Shown here: positions 20,099 through 31,300 of the stretch, in pieces | Layout of the letters: every line of letters begins with the position of its first letter | Position numbering within the stretch: position 1 is the first letter of the stretch | NCBI RefSeq assembly: GCF_001940455.1 | Contig: NZ_MKQR01000028.1 | Location: 350,057 to 414,056 of the forward strand | Source: Actinokineospora bangkokensis | GTDB lineage: Bacteria; Actinomycetota; Actinomycetes; Mycobacteriales; Pseudonocardiaceae | Reading direction: 5' to 3' | Length of the DNA: 64,000 nucleotides | The notes under the pieces: model-generated | What the model was told of the DNA's origin: nothing | The model's database searches: none | The model's input: only the letters and a program-made list of their open reading frames with translations | Program-made: the position numbers and the translations under genes

Positions 20099-23000
20099 CC
20101 CGACCGGCACCTGACCGCGAGCGGTGGCTGGCGGCAGCCATGACGGGTGGCCTCCCGGAGCCGGGTCTCCGCCGTTGGCAGCCCTTGCGCGTGGGCATCG
20201 TCAACCTGTGGGAGTACGACCATGCGGAGTTCTGGTTCGCCGACGGCCGTCTGGTGCTGCGCGGCGGCAATGGAGCGGGCAAGACGAAAGTGCTCGAACT
20301 GACGACCTTGATGCTCCTGCGCGGGGAGATCGGCGCCTCCGTGCTCGACCCGTTCGGGTCTCACCACCGCACCATGCGTTTCAACCTGTTGCCCACGGGT
20401 GAGGATGATGACCCCCGTCCGCCATCGGATGCCGGTCTGGGTTACGCCTGGGCTGAGTTTGGCAGGCTCGACGACGACGGCACGGCGCGGTTCTTCGTCT
20501 GCGGGCTCGGTGTCAGCGCCCGTCGCGGCAGCGGCACCTCTGCGGTGACCACGTGGCACCTGATCACTCACCTGCGGCCGGGACGCGACCTGAAGCTGTC
20601 CACGGCCAACCGGCCGCTCGACCAGAAAGAGCTCAAGAAGGTCCCCGGCGTCACGGTGCCCGACAGCGCCGCGCGATACCGCGCCAGGGTGGCATCGGAG
20701 CTGTTCGGACTGGGCTCCGACGCCTACGACAATCTGACCGAGCTGCTCAAGCAACTGCGCAAGCCCAAGCTGGGGGAACGGCTCAACCCCACCAGCCTCG
20801 CCGAGACGCTGCGTGCAGCCCTGCCACCGCTCGCGACCGCGGAGATCACCCAGCTCGCCGACGGGTGGGACAACCTGGAGAAGCTGCGAACGGCCGTGGA
20901 GCAAACCCGCAGTGCGGCCGTGCGACTGGTGGACTTCGTGCGCACCGGTTGGAGCCCATGGGCGCGCACCGTCGTGCGTCACCGCGCCGATGCGCTGGCT
21001 GCGGCGACCACTGAGCTGGACCGCACCACCAAAGATCGTCGGGCTGCGGAAACCGCGTTGACCACGGCCCGGGGTGAAGCCGACGAGCTGGACAAGGACA
21101 TCAGCGGGACGCGATTGCAACGAGGTGACCTCGGCACGGAGCTGCGCGAGTTGCTGGACAGCCAGGCATTTCAGGACGCCGTGAGCGCGGCTGGCCGCGT
21201 CGAGGGGCTTCGTGACCAGCTCGGTGCCCTGGCAGAGCAACTGGTGGGAGTCGACGAGCGCCACGCAAGGGCGGCTGAGGATGTGGCGGAGGTCGCCGAG
21301 TCGGAGGCAACCGCCGCTTCCGCCGCTGAGCAGGCTGAGTCGGATGTGGTTCATGCGTCCCGCCGCGTCCAGGCAGCCGGGCGTCCCGCCGGACTGCACC
21401 AGTCGGCTGCTCGACACCTGCCAGCTCGTGACGTGCCCGCGTTGCGCGCCGACCTTTCGGTACGCCGTGAGCGCTTCACCCGGTTGCAGCGCTTGCGTGC
21501 GGAGTTCGACCGGGCCGAGTCGAACGCGACGCGTTCGGCCGACTTGCTGGCCGACCGGGAGTCGGACCTGAACGAGGCCGCCGAACAGCGGGAACTGGCG
21601 CGTGATGGGGTCGAGACCGCAGTGGACACCCTGCGCAGGCAGCTCCGGGAGTGGAACGCGAACGTCGTCCTCGCCAAGGCTGACGAGCGAACCGTCGAGT
21701 CGTGGTGTGATCTGGTGGCCGAGTTGACCGCCGTGGACCCGTCGGGCGCTTCGACCGAACAGCGAGGCGTCTCCCCTGCGGCGGAGGTCGCCCGGCACGT
21801 CGAGGGGGTCCGCGACACGCTGAAGTCGCGACGCGCGGCACTGGTCCACGAGCACCGGGCGCTCGTGGCGGAACACGAGCAGGTCACAGCGGAATTGGCC
21901 GGGGTGCTCGACCGGACGGAGCGCCCGCCGACCCCTCCGGACTCGTGGCGCCGTCGCGATCGGCCGGAGCCCGACAGCGGGCTGGGCGCGCCGTTCTGGC
22001 GGTGCGTGCAGCCCGTCGACGAGTTGTCGATGGATGAGGTCGACCTGCTGGAGGCGACCTTGGCCGCCGCGGGCGTGCTCGACGCCTGGCTGAGCGCCGA
22101 CGGCGAGCTGATCACTCTGGAAGGCGGGGAACAAGCGGACACGGTGGTGCGCGCGAGTGGTATCCCAGTTGACGCGAACCTGACGCAGGTGTTGGAACCC
22201 ACCCCGGCTGGCGGTGTTACGGAGACCGCCATCCACGCCGTGCTCGCCTCGATCGGCTGGCACGACTCCCGCCCCCGCGGCAATGGGGCTGGAACCTGGT
22301 TGGCGGCGGACGGTACGTGGCGGTGTGCCACCGTGTCCGGACGCGCCGAGGTCGCCCGACCCGCCTCCTACCTGGGGGCCACCGCCCGTGAGTCCGCCAG
22401 GCAGCGGGAGATCGACCGGCTGCGGACCCGACTGGCGGCACTCGAGGAATCGACCAGCGCGTTCGCGGCCAGGATCGGGAAACTCGACGACGACCTGCGC
22501 CGCCTCGCCGATGAGTCAGGGAGGCTTCCGGGAGAGCGCGTGGTCACCGACGCCGTCTCCACCATGCGAGAGAGGGAACGGCAAGCAGCCGACAGCGAAC
22601 GTAAGGTGGCCTCGGCCAGGGATGCCCACCGTACGATCGAAGCTGCCAGGGATACCGCTTGGGCGGACTTCTCCGCGTATGCGGGCGAGCACGCCTTCCC
22701 ACTGGGCGACCTGGCGCTCCACGACGCGGCTTTGCGGAAATATCATGAGGCCCTGGATGAACTGGCCCACCGAAAGGAACTGCTCGGCCTACGCACAGTG
22801 ACCCTCGTACGCGTGCAAAACGATTTGGCCGCCGCTCATCGCAGGCTTGCCGGCGTTGATGCGGAACTGCACGACCTGCGAGGGCGAAAGCGCAAGGCTG
22901 AGGTCCGCCTGCGCACCGCGGAAGAGGCAATCACCAGCGATGTCCACGCGCAGTTGAACCGCCGCGCCGAGCTTGACCGTCTGGTGGAGCAGGTCGACCG

Positions 23001-24303
23001 CAAACTCGACGAACTGGGGAATAGGCTCACGGCCGCGCTCGTCACGGTCACCCGAGCCGAGGAAACCCTCGATCGGCACGAGGAACGGAGGCAAAGCGCG
23101 GAACGCAGGCGGGATGCCGCGCTGTCGGTGTGGTGGGAGGTGTACGACGCGGGCATCGCGCAGCCCCTCGGGCTGGAGGAACCGGAACGCCGAAGCGTGG
23201 AGTCCGCGCGCGAGTCGACCCGCGCCGCACGCCGGGAACTACCTGACCCAGGCGAGGAGGACCGCGCCTGGAGGCTCTGCTACAGCAAGCTCGAAGCACT
23301 GCGACAGGACCTGCTGCCCGACCGCGACGCCCGCGTGCAGGAGCCGGAACACGACCGCGCGATCCCGCGCGTGGTCGTCCTGGCCGACAGCTCGGCTGGC
23401 TGGCAGGCCCCTCCAGCCGCTGCTGACCTGCTCGCCCACCAGGTGCACGAGCAGGAGAACGCTTTTGACTCCGAACAGCAACAAGTGCTGACCACCCTGC
23501 TCGGATCCACGTTCATCGAACACCTCAAGGACCGGCTGGACTACACCGCCCGGACCTTCACCGACATCAACAAGCAATTGACCAGCCACCCGACCCGGCA
23601 CGGCAACGCCGTGCAGCTCAAGTGGGAACCCGACCCCACTGACCCGGACGCGGGCGCCGTCGTGGACGCTTTGACCCAGGGCTACCAGCAGCTGTCACCC
23701 GGACGTCAGGATACGGTGCGCTCCTTCCTCGCCCGCAAGATCGACGCTGCCAGGGCGGATGCGGCTTCCGAGGGCTCCGCCGACTGGCGGGAGCACCTGT
23801 CCACCGCGCTGGACTACCGCGGCTGGCTGAAGATCTCGCTGCAGTACCGTCCGGGTTCGACCAGCCGTTGGGTGCCGTTCGACGCAGCCAAACACGGTGC
23901 CAAGTCCGGCGGTGAGAAGGTCGTGCTGCTGTCCCAGCCGTTGTTCGCAGCCGCGGTGGTTGCCTACAACGCCGCAGGTGGGCACGCTCCGCGTTGCGTT
24001 TGGCTGGACGAGGCCATGACCGGCGTGGACGACGAGATCAAGGCGTCGTTCATGGGCCTGACGGTGGGCTTCGACTTGGACGTGATGCTGACCGCCCACG
24101 ACGAGTGGTGCAAGTACCCGACCGTCCCGGCGGTGGCTGTATATGACCTGGCCAGGCACAAGGGACTACCCGGAGTCGACGCCGTTCCATACCTGTGGTG
24201 TGGCGGAGACTGGACCGCGGTCGCACTGCCGATCTCCGACGAACGCCCGGATGAGGCGCTGATGGCAGCGGATGGCCTGTTCGCCGAGATGGACGCTGAG
24301 TGA
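20095..24303 (+). CDS. jetC: Wadjet SMC-like ATPase JetC
   Basis: Motor protein of 1402 residues of the TIGR02680-like MukB/SMC type. The N-terminal head has Walker A GGNGAGKT at residues 57-64. A long coiled-coil-rich middle (roughly 290-1100, full of E/R/A heptads) is interrupted by a hinge-like region near 600-700. The C-terminal head has the ABC signature KSGGEK at 1270-1275, Walker B VWLDEA around Asp1305-Glu1306, and a D-loop-like GVDD. All ATPase residues are intact, so the motor should be active. Known role in Wadjet: ATP-driven loop extrusion that detects small circular DNA for cleavage by JetD. GTGA overlaps at both ends. Confidence 0.9.
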   Translation: MTRPAPDRERWLAAAMTGGLPEPGLRRWQPLRVGIVNLWEYDHAEFWFADGRLVLRGGNGAGKTKVLELTTLMLLRGEIGASVLDPFGSHHRTMRFNLLPTGEDDDPRPPSDAGLGYAWAEFGRLDDDGTARFFVCGLGVSARRGSGTSAVTTWHLITHLRPGRDLKLSTANRPLDQKELKKVPGVTVPDSAARYRARVASELFGLGSDAYDNLTELLKQLRKPKLGERLNPTSLAETLRAALPPLATAEITQLADGWDNLEKLRTAVEQTRSAAVRLVDFVRTGWSPWARTVVRHRADALAAATTELDRTTKDRRAAETALTTARGEADELDKDISGTRLQRGDLGTELRELLDSQAFQDAVSAAGRVEGLRDQLGALAEQLVGVDERHARAAEDVAEVAESEATAASAAEQAESDVVHASRRVQAAGRPAGLHQSAARHLPARDVPALRADLSVRRERFTRLQRLRAEFDRAESNATRSADLLADRESDLNEAAEQRELARDGVETAVDTLRRQLREWNANVVLAKADERTVESWCDLVAELTAVDPSGASTEQRGVSPAAEVARHVEGVRDTLKSRRAALVHEHRALVAEHEQVTAELAGVLDRTERPPTPPDSWRRRDRPEPDSGLGAPFWRCVQPVDELSMDEVDLLEATLAAAGVLDAWLSADGELITLEGGEQADTVVRASGIPVDANLTQVLEPTPAGGVTETAIHAVLASIGWHDSRPRGNGAGTWLAADGTWRCATVSGRAEVARPASYLGATARESARQREIDRLRTRLAALEESTSAFAARIGKLDDDLRRLADESGRLPGERVVTDAVSTMRERERQAADSERKVASARDAHRTIEAARDTAWADFSAYAGEHAFPLGDLALHDAALRKYHEALDELAHRKELLGLRTVTLVRVQNDLAAAHRRLAGVDAELHDLRGRKRKAEVRLRTAEEAITSDVHAQLNRRAELDRLVEQVDRKLDELGNRLTAALVTVTRAEETLDRHEERRQSAERRRDAALSVWWEVYDAGIAQPLGLEEPERRSVESARESTRAARRELPDPGEEDRAWRLCYSKLEALRQDLLPDRDARVQEPEHDRAIPRVVVLADSSAGWQAPPAAADLLAHQVHEQENAFDSEQQQVLTTLLGSTFIEHLKDRLDYTARTFTDINKQLTSHPTRHGNAVQLKWEPDPTDPDAGAVVDALTQGYQQLSPGRQDTVRSFLARKIDAARADAASEGSADWREHLSTALDYRGWLKISLQYRPGSTSRWVPFDAAKHGAKSGGEKVVLLSQPLFAAAVVAYNAAGGHAPRCVWLDEAMTGVDDEIKASFMGLTVGFDLDVMLTAHDEWCKYPTVPAVAVYDLARHKGLPGVDAVPYLWCGGDWTAVALPISDERPDEALMAADGLFAEMDAE

Positions 24304-25544
24304 CGAACACGATCCCACCCGGCATCGAGGGCTGGGCACGCCTCCCAGGACCCGCAGCGGTACTCGACGCCGTGCACACCCGGGCCAGACGCGGGCACCG
24401 CACCGAAACGGGAACGCTCACCGGCCTCGCGCTGACCGCGCAGCAGCGTCGGGAAGTCGCGCTGCTGCTCGGCACCCGGTGGGAACTGTCCGGTAGGCCC
24501 GTCCGTCTCCAGGACATGGCGGTGAAGCTGGCCGAACACCACCTGACCGTCCGCGGACTCGTCGAAGTACTGCACGGCGAACAGATCGAACCCGATAAGG
24601 AATACCGCAGCCGTGCCCAAGCCGTGGCGACCGCTGAGCGCGACCGCGCGGCCACACACCTGATCGAGTCGGGTGTGGCCGTAGATGTGGCGGAGCGATG
24701 GCTGGCCGACACCGGCTTGCCTCGGCCGGGCTCAGGTCAGCTCCAGACCTTGGCCGAACAGGTGGCGACCGTGCTCACCAGACTGCGCACCACGAGCAGC
24801 GGGACAAGGCTCGCCCAACTTGCCGCGGACACCGTGCATGACGCCCACGCGCTCGATGCAGATCGGCAACTGGGACGCGGGGTGGCGCGTCTCCTGGCGA
24901 TCGAGCACGACCTGCCCCGACCACAACGAGCAGGTCGAGCCTGGCGCGCGGCGTGGACCGCTGCGGGGGTGGCGTGCGACGGCGTGTCGTCCCGCGTGCT
25001 GGCGCTGAACCTCCCGCTGACCGGTGAATCCCCGGCCGCGAGGCTGTGCGTCGCCGCTCCCGGCGAGCCCGTCTGGTTGACGCTTCGTTCACTCACGGGC
25101 TCCTGGACTGCTTCCGCGAGTGACGTCTTCGTGTGTGAGAACCCCACGATCGCGGAAGCTGCCGCCGATGCGCTCGGCTTGACCTGTCCACCACTGGTGT
25201 GCACCGATGGGATCGCCTCAGGCGCTGCCCTCGACCTCCTTGCCGGACTCGCCATCGCCGGTTGCACGATCCACGCGCGGGCAGACTTCGACCCGGCGGG
25301 GTTCACCATCGCAGACCAAGTGCTTTCTGTGGCGCCCGACGCGCTGTCGTGGCGGTTCAACGCACGAACTTATGCCGAGGAGCGCGGCCTGAGCGGCCAC
25401 CACGACGCCCCCGAGGATCTCGCGGCGGCTGTCGCCGGATTGCGCGTCGCCTACGACCTCGCACGCCTCCCGGTGCATGAGGAGCGGGTGCTTACCCTGC
25501 TGCTGTCAGACCTCGCGGTCGGAGCAGGCTCCGCGGGTCGGTAG
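24300..25544 (+). CDS. jetD: Wadjet nuclease subunit JetD (DUF2399, Toprim-like)
   Basis: Protein of 414 residues, the topoisomerase VI-A-like DNA-cleaving subunit. The N-terminal two thirds are a DUF3323-like region. The C-terminal DUF2399 Toprim fold carries VCENPTI with Glu280 and DFDPAG with Asp329 and Asp331, the expected acidic metal-binding residues, so it appears catalytically competent. GTG start overlaps the jetC stop. It ends 29 bases before the converging drmC stop, so the Wadjet and DISARM transcripts run into each other. I would class the set as the DUF2397/2398/2399 Wadjet subtype, probably type II in the published scheme, but I am not sure of the number. Confidence 0.87.
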   Translation: MTNTIPPGIEGWARLPGPAAVLDAVHTRARRGHRTETGTLTGLALTAQQRREVALLLGTRWELSGRPVRLQDMAVKLAEHHLTVRGLVEVLHGEQIEPDKEYRSRAQAVATAERDRAATHLIESGVAVDVAERWLADTGLPRPGSGQLQTLAEQVATVLTRLRTTSSGTRLAQLAADTVHDAHALDADRQLGRGVARLLAIEHDLPRPQRAGRAWRAAWTAAGVACDGVSSRVLALNLPLTGESPAARLCVAAPGEPVWLTLRSLTGSWTASASDVFVCENPTIAEAAADALGLTCPPLVCTDGIASGAALDLLAGLAIAGCTIHARADFDPAGFTIADQVLSVAPDALSWRFNARTYAEERGLSGHHDAPEDLAAAVAGLRVAYDLARLPVHEERVLTLLLSDLAVGAGSAGR

Positions 25545-25573
25545 AACGGAGAGGATTTGCGTGGGCTCGGCGG

Positions 25574-26299
25574 TCAAGGCGCGACCTCGTAAAGGGTGTC
25601 CTCGACATCACGCAGTTGCCGCTCCACGGCCTCGGTGAGGTTGCGGTCGTCGAGCAGGACCCCGAACTCGACGTTGCCGTGCTCCGCGCTCCAGGAGAAG
25701 TTCGCGCTGGACACCAGCAGGAACCGGTGGTCGACAGCGACGAACTTGGCGTGGTTGCGCACTACCGCACCACCGAACTCGACGGTTCGCAGGATCACGG
25801 CGGGTGCGAGGTGGTCCGCCACCTCGGCGGCGGTAGGAGCTCCCCGGCCGGAGGCCGACGCGTCGAGGTACACCCGAACCGCGACACCGGGACGCTGCGC
25901 CGCCCGGCGAAGTGCCGTCCACAGACCGGAGGTCCGCTGGAAGTTGAACGTCGAGCACGTCACGGAGTGACGGGCGGCGTCCACCAGGTGTGGGGAGGAC
26001 GCGGTGAGCGGTCCGCCTCGGGCGAGGTGGCCTGGCATCGTCCACAGGGGCGTCGCCGTGGTCGGTGCTGACCGTGCGCCCTCGACAGCGCGAAGCACCG
26101 CGATCTGGGCAGGTGTTGACCCTTCCCGCAGCAGTTCCCGAACACGGCCGCGCTGCCTCTGAGCGACGGCGCGCACAGCGCTGGTGAGCGTGTCGCCCCG
26201 GGACAGGCGGTCGGCGAGCAGGCCAGCCTCCGTGCCAGTGAGCCGTTCCCCAAGCTCGCGGGCTGACGCCGGATCAATCCACTCGGCCGAAAAAGCCAA
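25574..26299 (-). CDS. drmC: DISARM phospholipase D-like protein DrmC
   Basis: Protein of 241 residues ending class 1 DISARM. The HKD motif reads NHAKFVAVD and is followed by SSANFSWSAEHGNVEFGVL, typical of PLD-superfamily nucleases. Only one HKD is present, so it should act as a dimer. The start is not certain: I choose TTG 26297-26299, which has GGGAG five bases upstream, overlaps drmB by 26 bases and gives the usual length for the family. The frame extends further upstream inside drmB, but that part is a shadow of drmB. Family knowledge: DrmC is present in DISARM but was reported dispensable for phage protection in tested systems. Confidence 0.85.
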   Translation of the reverse strand: MAFSAEWIDPASARELGERLTGTEAGLLADRLSRGDTLTSAVRAVAQRQRGRVRELLREGSTPAQIAVLRAVEGARSAPTTATPLWTMPGHLARGGPLTASSPHLVDAARHSVTCSTFNFQRTSGLWTALRRAAQRPGVAVRVYLDASASGRGAPTAAEVADHLAPAVILRTVEFGGAVVRNHAKFVAVDHRFLLVSSANFSWSAEHGNVEFGVLLDDRNLTEAVERQLRDVEDTLYEVAP

Positions 26300-28307
26300 T
26301 GCCGCTCCCGGGGAGGTCGACGAGGAAACGCCGGTCGAGGAACCGGTTCGCCCGTTCGCACGACGTTTCCGACGCCATCGCGCAGCAGTGGCAGGCGGCT
26401 CCGTGCAGGAAGTCCTCCGCGTCCTGGGGAGTGCGCATGGCGCAAATCGGGTCGGAGGAGCAGCGTTGAGCACGGTAGAGCGCTCCCGACACCACACGTT
26501 CCAGCCGCTCCGGCTCACTGAGCTGCACCAGGCCGCCGAGGGTCCCGTCGCTGTCAGAGGCTGTCGTGCAGATCAGCAAACCGGCGGCTGCCGGACGGCT
26601 GTCGGTCTCGGGCCAGGCGTAGAGACGTTCGGACAGGCTCGCGGCGGAGTATCCGCACTTCATCGCCATCTCTCTGATCAAGACGTGGGCGAAGGTGTGC
26701 ACGAGCCAGTAGCGCGGCGGTCGCAGGCGGGTGCTGTGGTCTACCGGTTTCGCGGTCTCGGAGGAGCGCCGCTCGAAGTTGCGCCGGTGAGCCTCGCGGT
26801 GGGCGATCCAGACCGGGTCGTGCTCGACCATCGCCTCCCACTCGGCCACCGCGGACTCGTCGAGCTGGAGGAACACACCTTCCCCTCGGTCCTCGGTGGC
26901 GACCGTCCACGCGGGCCGCTCCGCCCTGGCGAGCGGGACCAGCCGCGAGAGATCGCCGACGCGGTCCATGTCGTCGATACGGGTGAAGCCGACGAGGGCG
27001 TTGACCTTGCGCAGACGCTCGACCGCCAGCACGCGCGTTACCTGCGGACGCAGCGACGGGTCCCGTTCGCGACGGGACAGTGTCAACCCGCTCGTTTCAT
27101 CCTCGTGCCGCAACCCGAGAGGGTCCTTGAGCAGGTACTGCCACTCCGGGACGAGGAGGTCGACCGGGTCCCAGTCCTCGCGCCACCGATCCAGTTCCTC
27201 GTCGGACTCGCCAGGCGCCAGCGCGGCGGCGACCGCCTGGGCGAGCTTGTCGTCGGGAATCGTCGCGAGGTCCGGCGGACTGCCCGGTTTGCCTTCGAGC
27301 ACGTCGCGCAAGGTGTCCAGGTCGTCGGCGTACTTGGCCAGCCTATCGCCGAGCACGGTGCGGATGCGGACCGCGAGGTCCCCAGTGGTCTCCTGCTGGG
27401 ACTCCGGCATGACGATGATCGACTGCGTCGCCGGGAACCACAGGTTCGACGCGCCCACCAGCATCAGCCGCGTCTCTTTGCGGCAACCGCTCGGCTCGAA
27501 CGCGTCCAAGTGCGGGTGACGACCTCGACATCCAGGCAACTTGCCGCGACCCGCCTCGCCCTGGGCCTCGTTCATCGGTCGCCGCGCGCCGCACGACTCG
27601 CAGCCGATGACGGCAGACGCGCCCTTGCCCGCAGTGCGATCGACCATCTTCAACGCGGGGAACTCGGCGTTCGGGCAGGGCGACCAGTGGTGGACCCACT
27701 CGTCGTAAGGGAACTCGTCGAGGTGGCCGTCTACGCAGGCGAGCAGGTACCGGGCAGGCACGGCGATGCGCCGTACGGGCTTGCGGCCGCGATTGCCCGC
27801 GCGTCCCGTGCACTTGGCGTGCTCGAAGCACGCGAGATCGGTTCGGAACGGGTGAGTGTTGGTGTAAGCGAACTGCGACAGGCTGCCGAGCATGTCGCAG
27901 CCGGTGCACCGCATCCACTGCGGGAAGATCCGCGCGGGCACGCCGAGGTCGTTGCCCTCGGTCGAGAAACTGATCTTCTTGGGCTGGTTGGGGTGTGGGC
28001 GCAGCCGCACGTCCCTCGATCGGAGCAGCTTCGCCACCACGTCGCGCAGGCGCGGCGCGCGAATTTCCTGGGGATTGTCGCGCCGCCGCCAGATGCGGTC
28101 CCAGTCGTCCAGGCCGGTGGGCATGATCGTGAACTGCGGCAGATCCATGATCGCGCCGGGCCCGTAGGTGTAGAGCAACGACGACGGGCGGCCGGAGCCG
28201 ACCTTCGCACGATTGTGCTTGATCGCCTTCTCAGCCTCCCTCTCGGCGTCCCCCAGCGGGTCAACAGCCGTCGCGGGGTCGTAGATGAAGCGGGTGTCGG
28301 TGGTCAT
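26274..28307 (-). CDS. drmB: DISARM DUF1998 protein DrmB
   Basis: Protein of 677 residues with the DUF1998 domain at the C-terminus (about 530-677: YWLVHTFAHVLIREMAMKCGYSAASLSERLY, then CHCCAMASETSCERANRFLDR). Several metal-binding Cys pairs are visible, CTGC near 136 and CESC near 236. The Cys-rich pattern is as expected for DrmB, which binds DrmA and DNA and helps recognise incoming phage DNA ends. ATG 28305-28307 overlaps the drmA stop by one base (TGATG). Complete, with no frame damage. Confidence 0.92.
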   Translation of the reverse strand: MTTDTRFIYDPATAVDPLGDAEREAEKAIKHNRAKVGSGRPSSLLYTYGPGAIMDLPQFTIMPTGLDDWDRIWRRRDNPQEIRAPRLRDVVAKLLRSRDVRLRPHPNQPKKISFSTEGNDLGVPARIFPQWMRCTGCDMLGSLSQFAYTNTHPFRTDLACFEHAKCTGRAGNRGRKPVRRIAVPARYLLACVDGHLDEFPYDEWVHHWSPCPNAEFPALKMVDRTAGKGASAVIGCESCGARRPMNEAQGEAGRGKLPGCRGRHPHLDAFEPSGCRKETRLMLVGASNLWFPATQSIIVMPESQQETTGDLAVRIRTVLGDRLAKYADDLDTLRDVLEGKPGSPPDLATIPDDKLAQAVAAALAPGESDEELDRWREDWDPVDLLVPEWQYLLKDPLGLRHEDETSGLTLSRRERDPSLRPQVTRVLAVERLRKVNALVGFTRIDDMDRVGDLSRLVPLARAERPAWTVATEDRGEGVFLQLDESAVAEWEAMVEHDPVWIAHREAHRRNFERRSSETAKPVDHSTRLRPPRYWLVHTFAHVLIREMAMKCGYSAASLSERLYAWPETDSRPAAAGLLICTTASDSDGTLGGLVQLSEPERLERVVSGALYRAQRCSSDPICAMRTPQDAEDFLHGAACHCCAMASETSCERANRFLDRRFLVDLPGSGIGFFGRVD

Positions 28308-31300
28308 CAGGGCTCCGAGGGCGGTTGCCAGCGCGGCGCTCCGGGCGGCGCGATGTAGACGAGGTTCTCCTTCACGGGGCTCACCAAGAGGTTGATCTCC
28401 GGCTGCACCTCCCGCATCGAGTTGGCCACCACGAACGGCGGCGCGTCCCGCGAACCAGTTCGGGACTTGGAGTTCTCGGCGCTCATCATCAACGCGTCGT
28501 GCCTGGTGTCGTCGGTGACCCGCTCGTAGACCATGGACTTGCGGTGGTCGGCCAGGAACCGGCGGCGTTTCTCCCAGTTGTCCAGCCGGTTGCGCAGCAG
28601 GTGGGACGTCCTGAGCGCGGTGTCCTCGTCCGCAGCCCGCAGCACCCGGTCCACCAAGGCGTCGATGATCTCGACGACGACGTCCCGTCGTCCGTCGATG
28701 GCTCCGGCGTTGTGCTCGGGGGACAGCCCTTGCGCCTCGGCGGCCTGAAGGACACGCGCGGCGCTGACGAGGACACCGTCCAGACCTCGGTCCAGCGAGG
28801 TCGCGGAGAACGGCGTGACCGACAAAGCCTCGACCTGGGCGTAAAACGTTTCATGGTAGTACCGGAACTGCTCGAAGTGGGCGAGGTCGCGCGGCCTGGC
28901 CCAGTTGCCCAGGGATACGACCAAGCCGGGGCGAGCGGCGTCGCGCCCGACGCGAGAGGAGGCCTGGATGTACTCGGCGGTGTTCTTGGGTTGCCCGACC
29001 ACCAGCATCAGCCCAAGTCTGGTCACGTCCACACCCACCTGCAGCATGGACGTCGCGAGCACCGCGTCGAACGGGCTCACCTCGCGGGTCGGCACGGGCT
29101 TCTTCGCTGCGCGCTGCGCCATGATCTCCCGCTTGCCCGCGGTGGTGTCGAACTCGGGGGAGAAACCCACAGCCATCTGGTCCAGGGTGGCGGTGATGTC
29201 CGCGCTCGCCACCCGTGAGGTCAGTTCGGCGACGTGCAGGGACCCGAAGTTGGTCCCGGTCCGCCTCGGCAGCGCAGACCACGGGCGGCCCTTCGACAGC
29301 GCCGTCTGGATGTCGTCGCCCATATACCGGGCCATGCCTGCCAATTCGCGGGTCGCGCTGAAGTAGCCCACCAGCGACATGTACGGATCGGCGGCCTCGC
29401 GGGACCGGTCGAACAGCAACTGGCCCGCCGCCAGCAGCACCTCGGCGACGCGGATCTCGGCGGTGGTGAGACGCACACCCGTGGTGGACAGCCCGATGTA
29501 GCGGCGCCCTGGGAACCTATCCGAGATCTCCTCCTCCTTGGAGAAGAACGTCCGGCCGGCGTCGAGAACCTGTGGGGGAAAGATAGTCACATCTCGCCCG
29601 TAGAGCGCTTTGACCTGATCAGCGGCATTGCGGGCGGTGGCGGTCGAGGCGACGAGCAGCGGGCGGACTGGCTGCCCATTGGCGGTGCGCCACATGCTCA
29701 TGACGTCGATCGCGACCTCGAAGAGCCCTACTGTGGTGCCGAGCGCGCCGGTGATCAGGTGCAGCTCGTCCTGGATGATCAGATCCGGCGGCCGCAGACG
29801 AATCCCGGGACGTACAGGTGCCACAGGCAGACCAGCCTTGACGGGATGTTTGTTCCCGACCTTGATCTCGCAGTGCTTGTAGTCGGGGTGCACCACTCCG
29901 TGCCGCTCGCACCGACGCGAGACGTACCCAAAAAGCGAAGCAGCCTCACCTTCACGTGCGAGCCGTGCGAACTTGTCGACGGTCGCAATGACGAAGGACG
30001 GTGTCAGGCGGTAGATCTCCTCATCGACCGTCAGCACCGGCAGACCGTCGGGCGAGTCGCCGCCTTCAGCAAACGGGCACTCGGCGAGGTCGTCGCCGCA
30101 GTACACGTGCACCCGCCGCGTCTCAGCCCTGGCTACGACGTCCTTGGACGTGATCTTGGTTCCGCACCACGGGCAGCGTTGGATCTGCAACACCGTGAGC
30201 CGGTATCCGACACCGGTGTTGTTGGCGCGGGTGAGCTGAGCCTCGGCTTCGTCGAACCGCTTCGGGCTGACGTCCGTTCCGACCCACAACCCTATCCGGA
30301 ACGGTTCGGCACCCCACGTGTCGACATCGGCGAGGCGGGCGACCTCCGCCGCGCAGACCAGGGCCGTGGCGCGCTGGAACTGCTGCGCGGTGAGCAGTCG
30401 CAGTGTGTAACGCATCAGCACTGCCACGCCGGAGTTGCCGTCCAGCGGTCCATCCGGTGTAAACACCTCGCGCTGCTGACGGCGGATCGCGAACGTGTAC
30501 GCGGCCAGGCCCAGGTACGCCTCGGTCTTGCCACCACCAGTCGGGAAGAACAGCAACTGCGCCTTCGGATCACCGCCGGAGCGGCGCTCGGCTGCGGGGT
30601 CTGTGAGCATCGGCAACTGCATCAGCACGAACGCGAGCTGGAACGTTCGCCAGGAATGTGCCTTCGGGCCCTGCGCGAGCACTGCGGTCCGCGCCTGCTC
30701 GATCGTTTCCCGCGGGTTCTTCGCCCGCCGTTGCGCCACCTGCGACTGGATTCGCTGATCGGCCATGACCTGGTTCATGAACCGGAAGCAGCGCAGAGCT
30801 TCCTCGTCGGAGAGCAGGTGCTCTAGCCCGGCGGCCAGCTGTGCCTGAACCTGCCGGGCCTCCTCGACCAGTTCGATCCCGTCCTCGCGCAGGTGCTCCG
30901 GCAGCGCTTTTGCGCGGGTGAGTTCACCATCGAGCCAAGTCCCATAGCCACGGACGATGGGTTCCAACCCGGCGCGCAACTCCTCCTCGGTCGCGGTGCT
31001 CAATGCGCGCATATCCAGCAGCGCCGACCCGATCTCCTCGGCGGTGGTCTGCGGCGTCTCGGCGGTCGGCAGCCAGGTCGTCCACACGGCGCTCGCCCGC
31101 CTGCTTCCAGCGGACGACTCCCAGTCCACGGAACAGGTTCGGCCGATAGCGAACTCCAACCGGTCGCGGTACTGGAGGTTGAGCCTGCGGAGTTCGTCGT
31201 CGCGTTCCTCGCGGGCGTCAGTGAGCCGGTCCGTCACCGGCATGAACACTTCCGCACCGCCCGCGTCGACCTTGACCCTTGTTTGATATAGCCACGCGTT

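Noticed and set aside
26184-28358. Long plus-strand open frame opposite drmB
   Set aside because: Mirror of the drmB codon pattern; no recognisable fold, and drmB is clearly supported.
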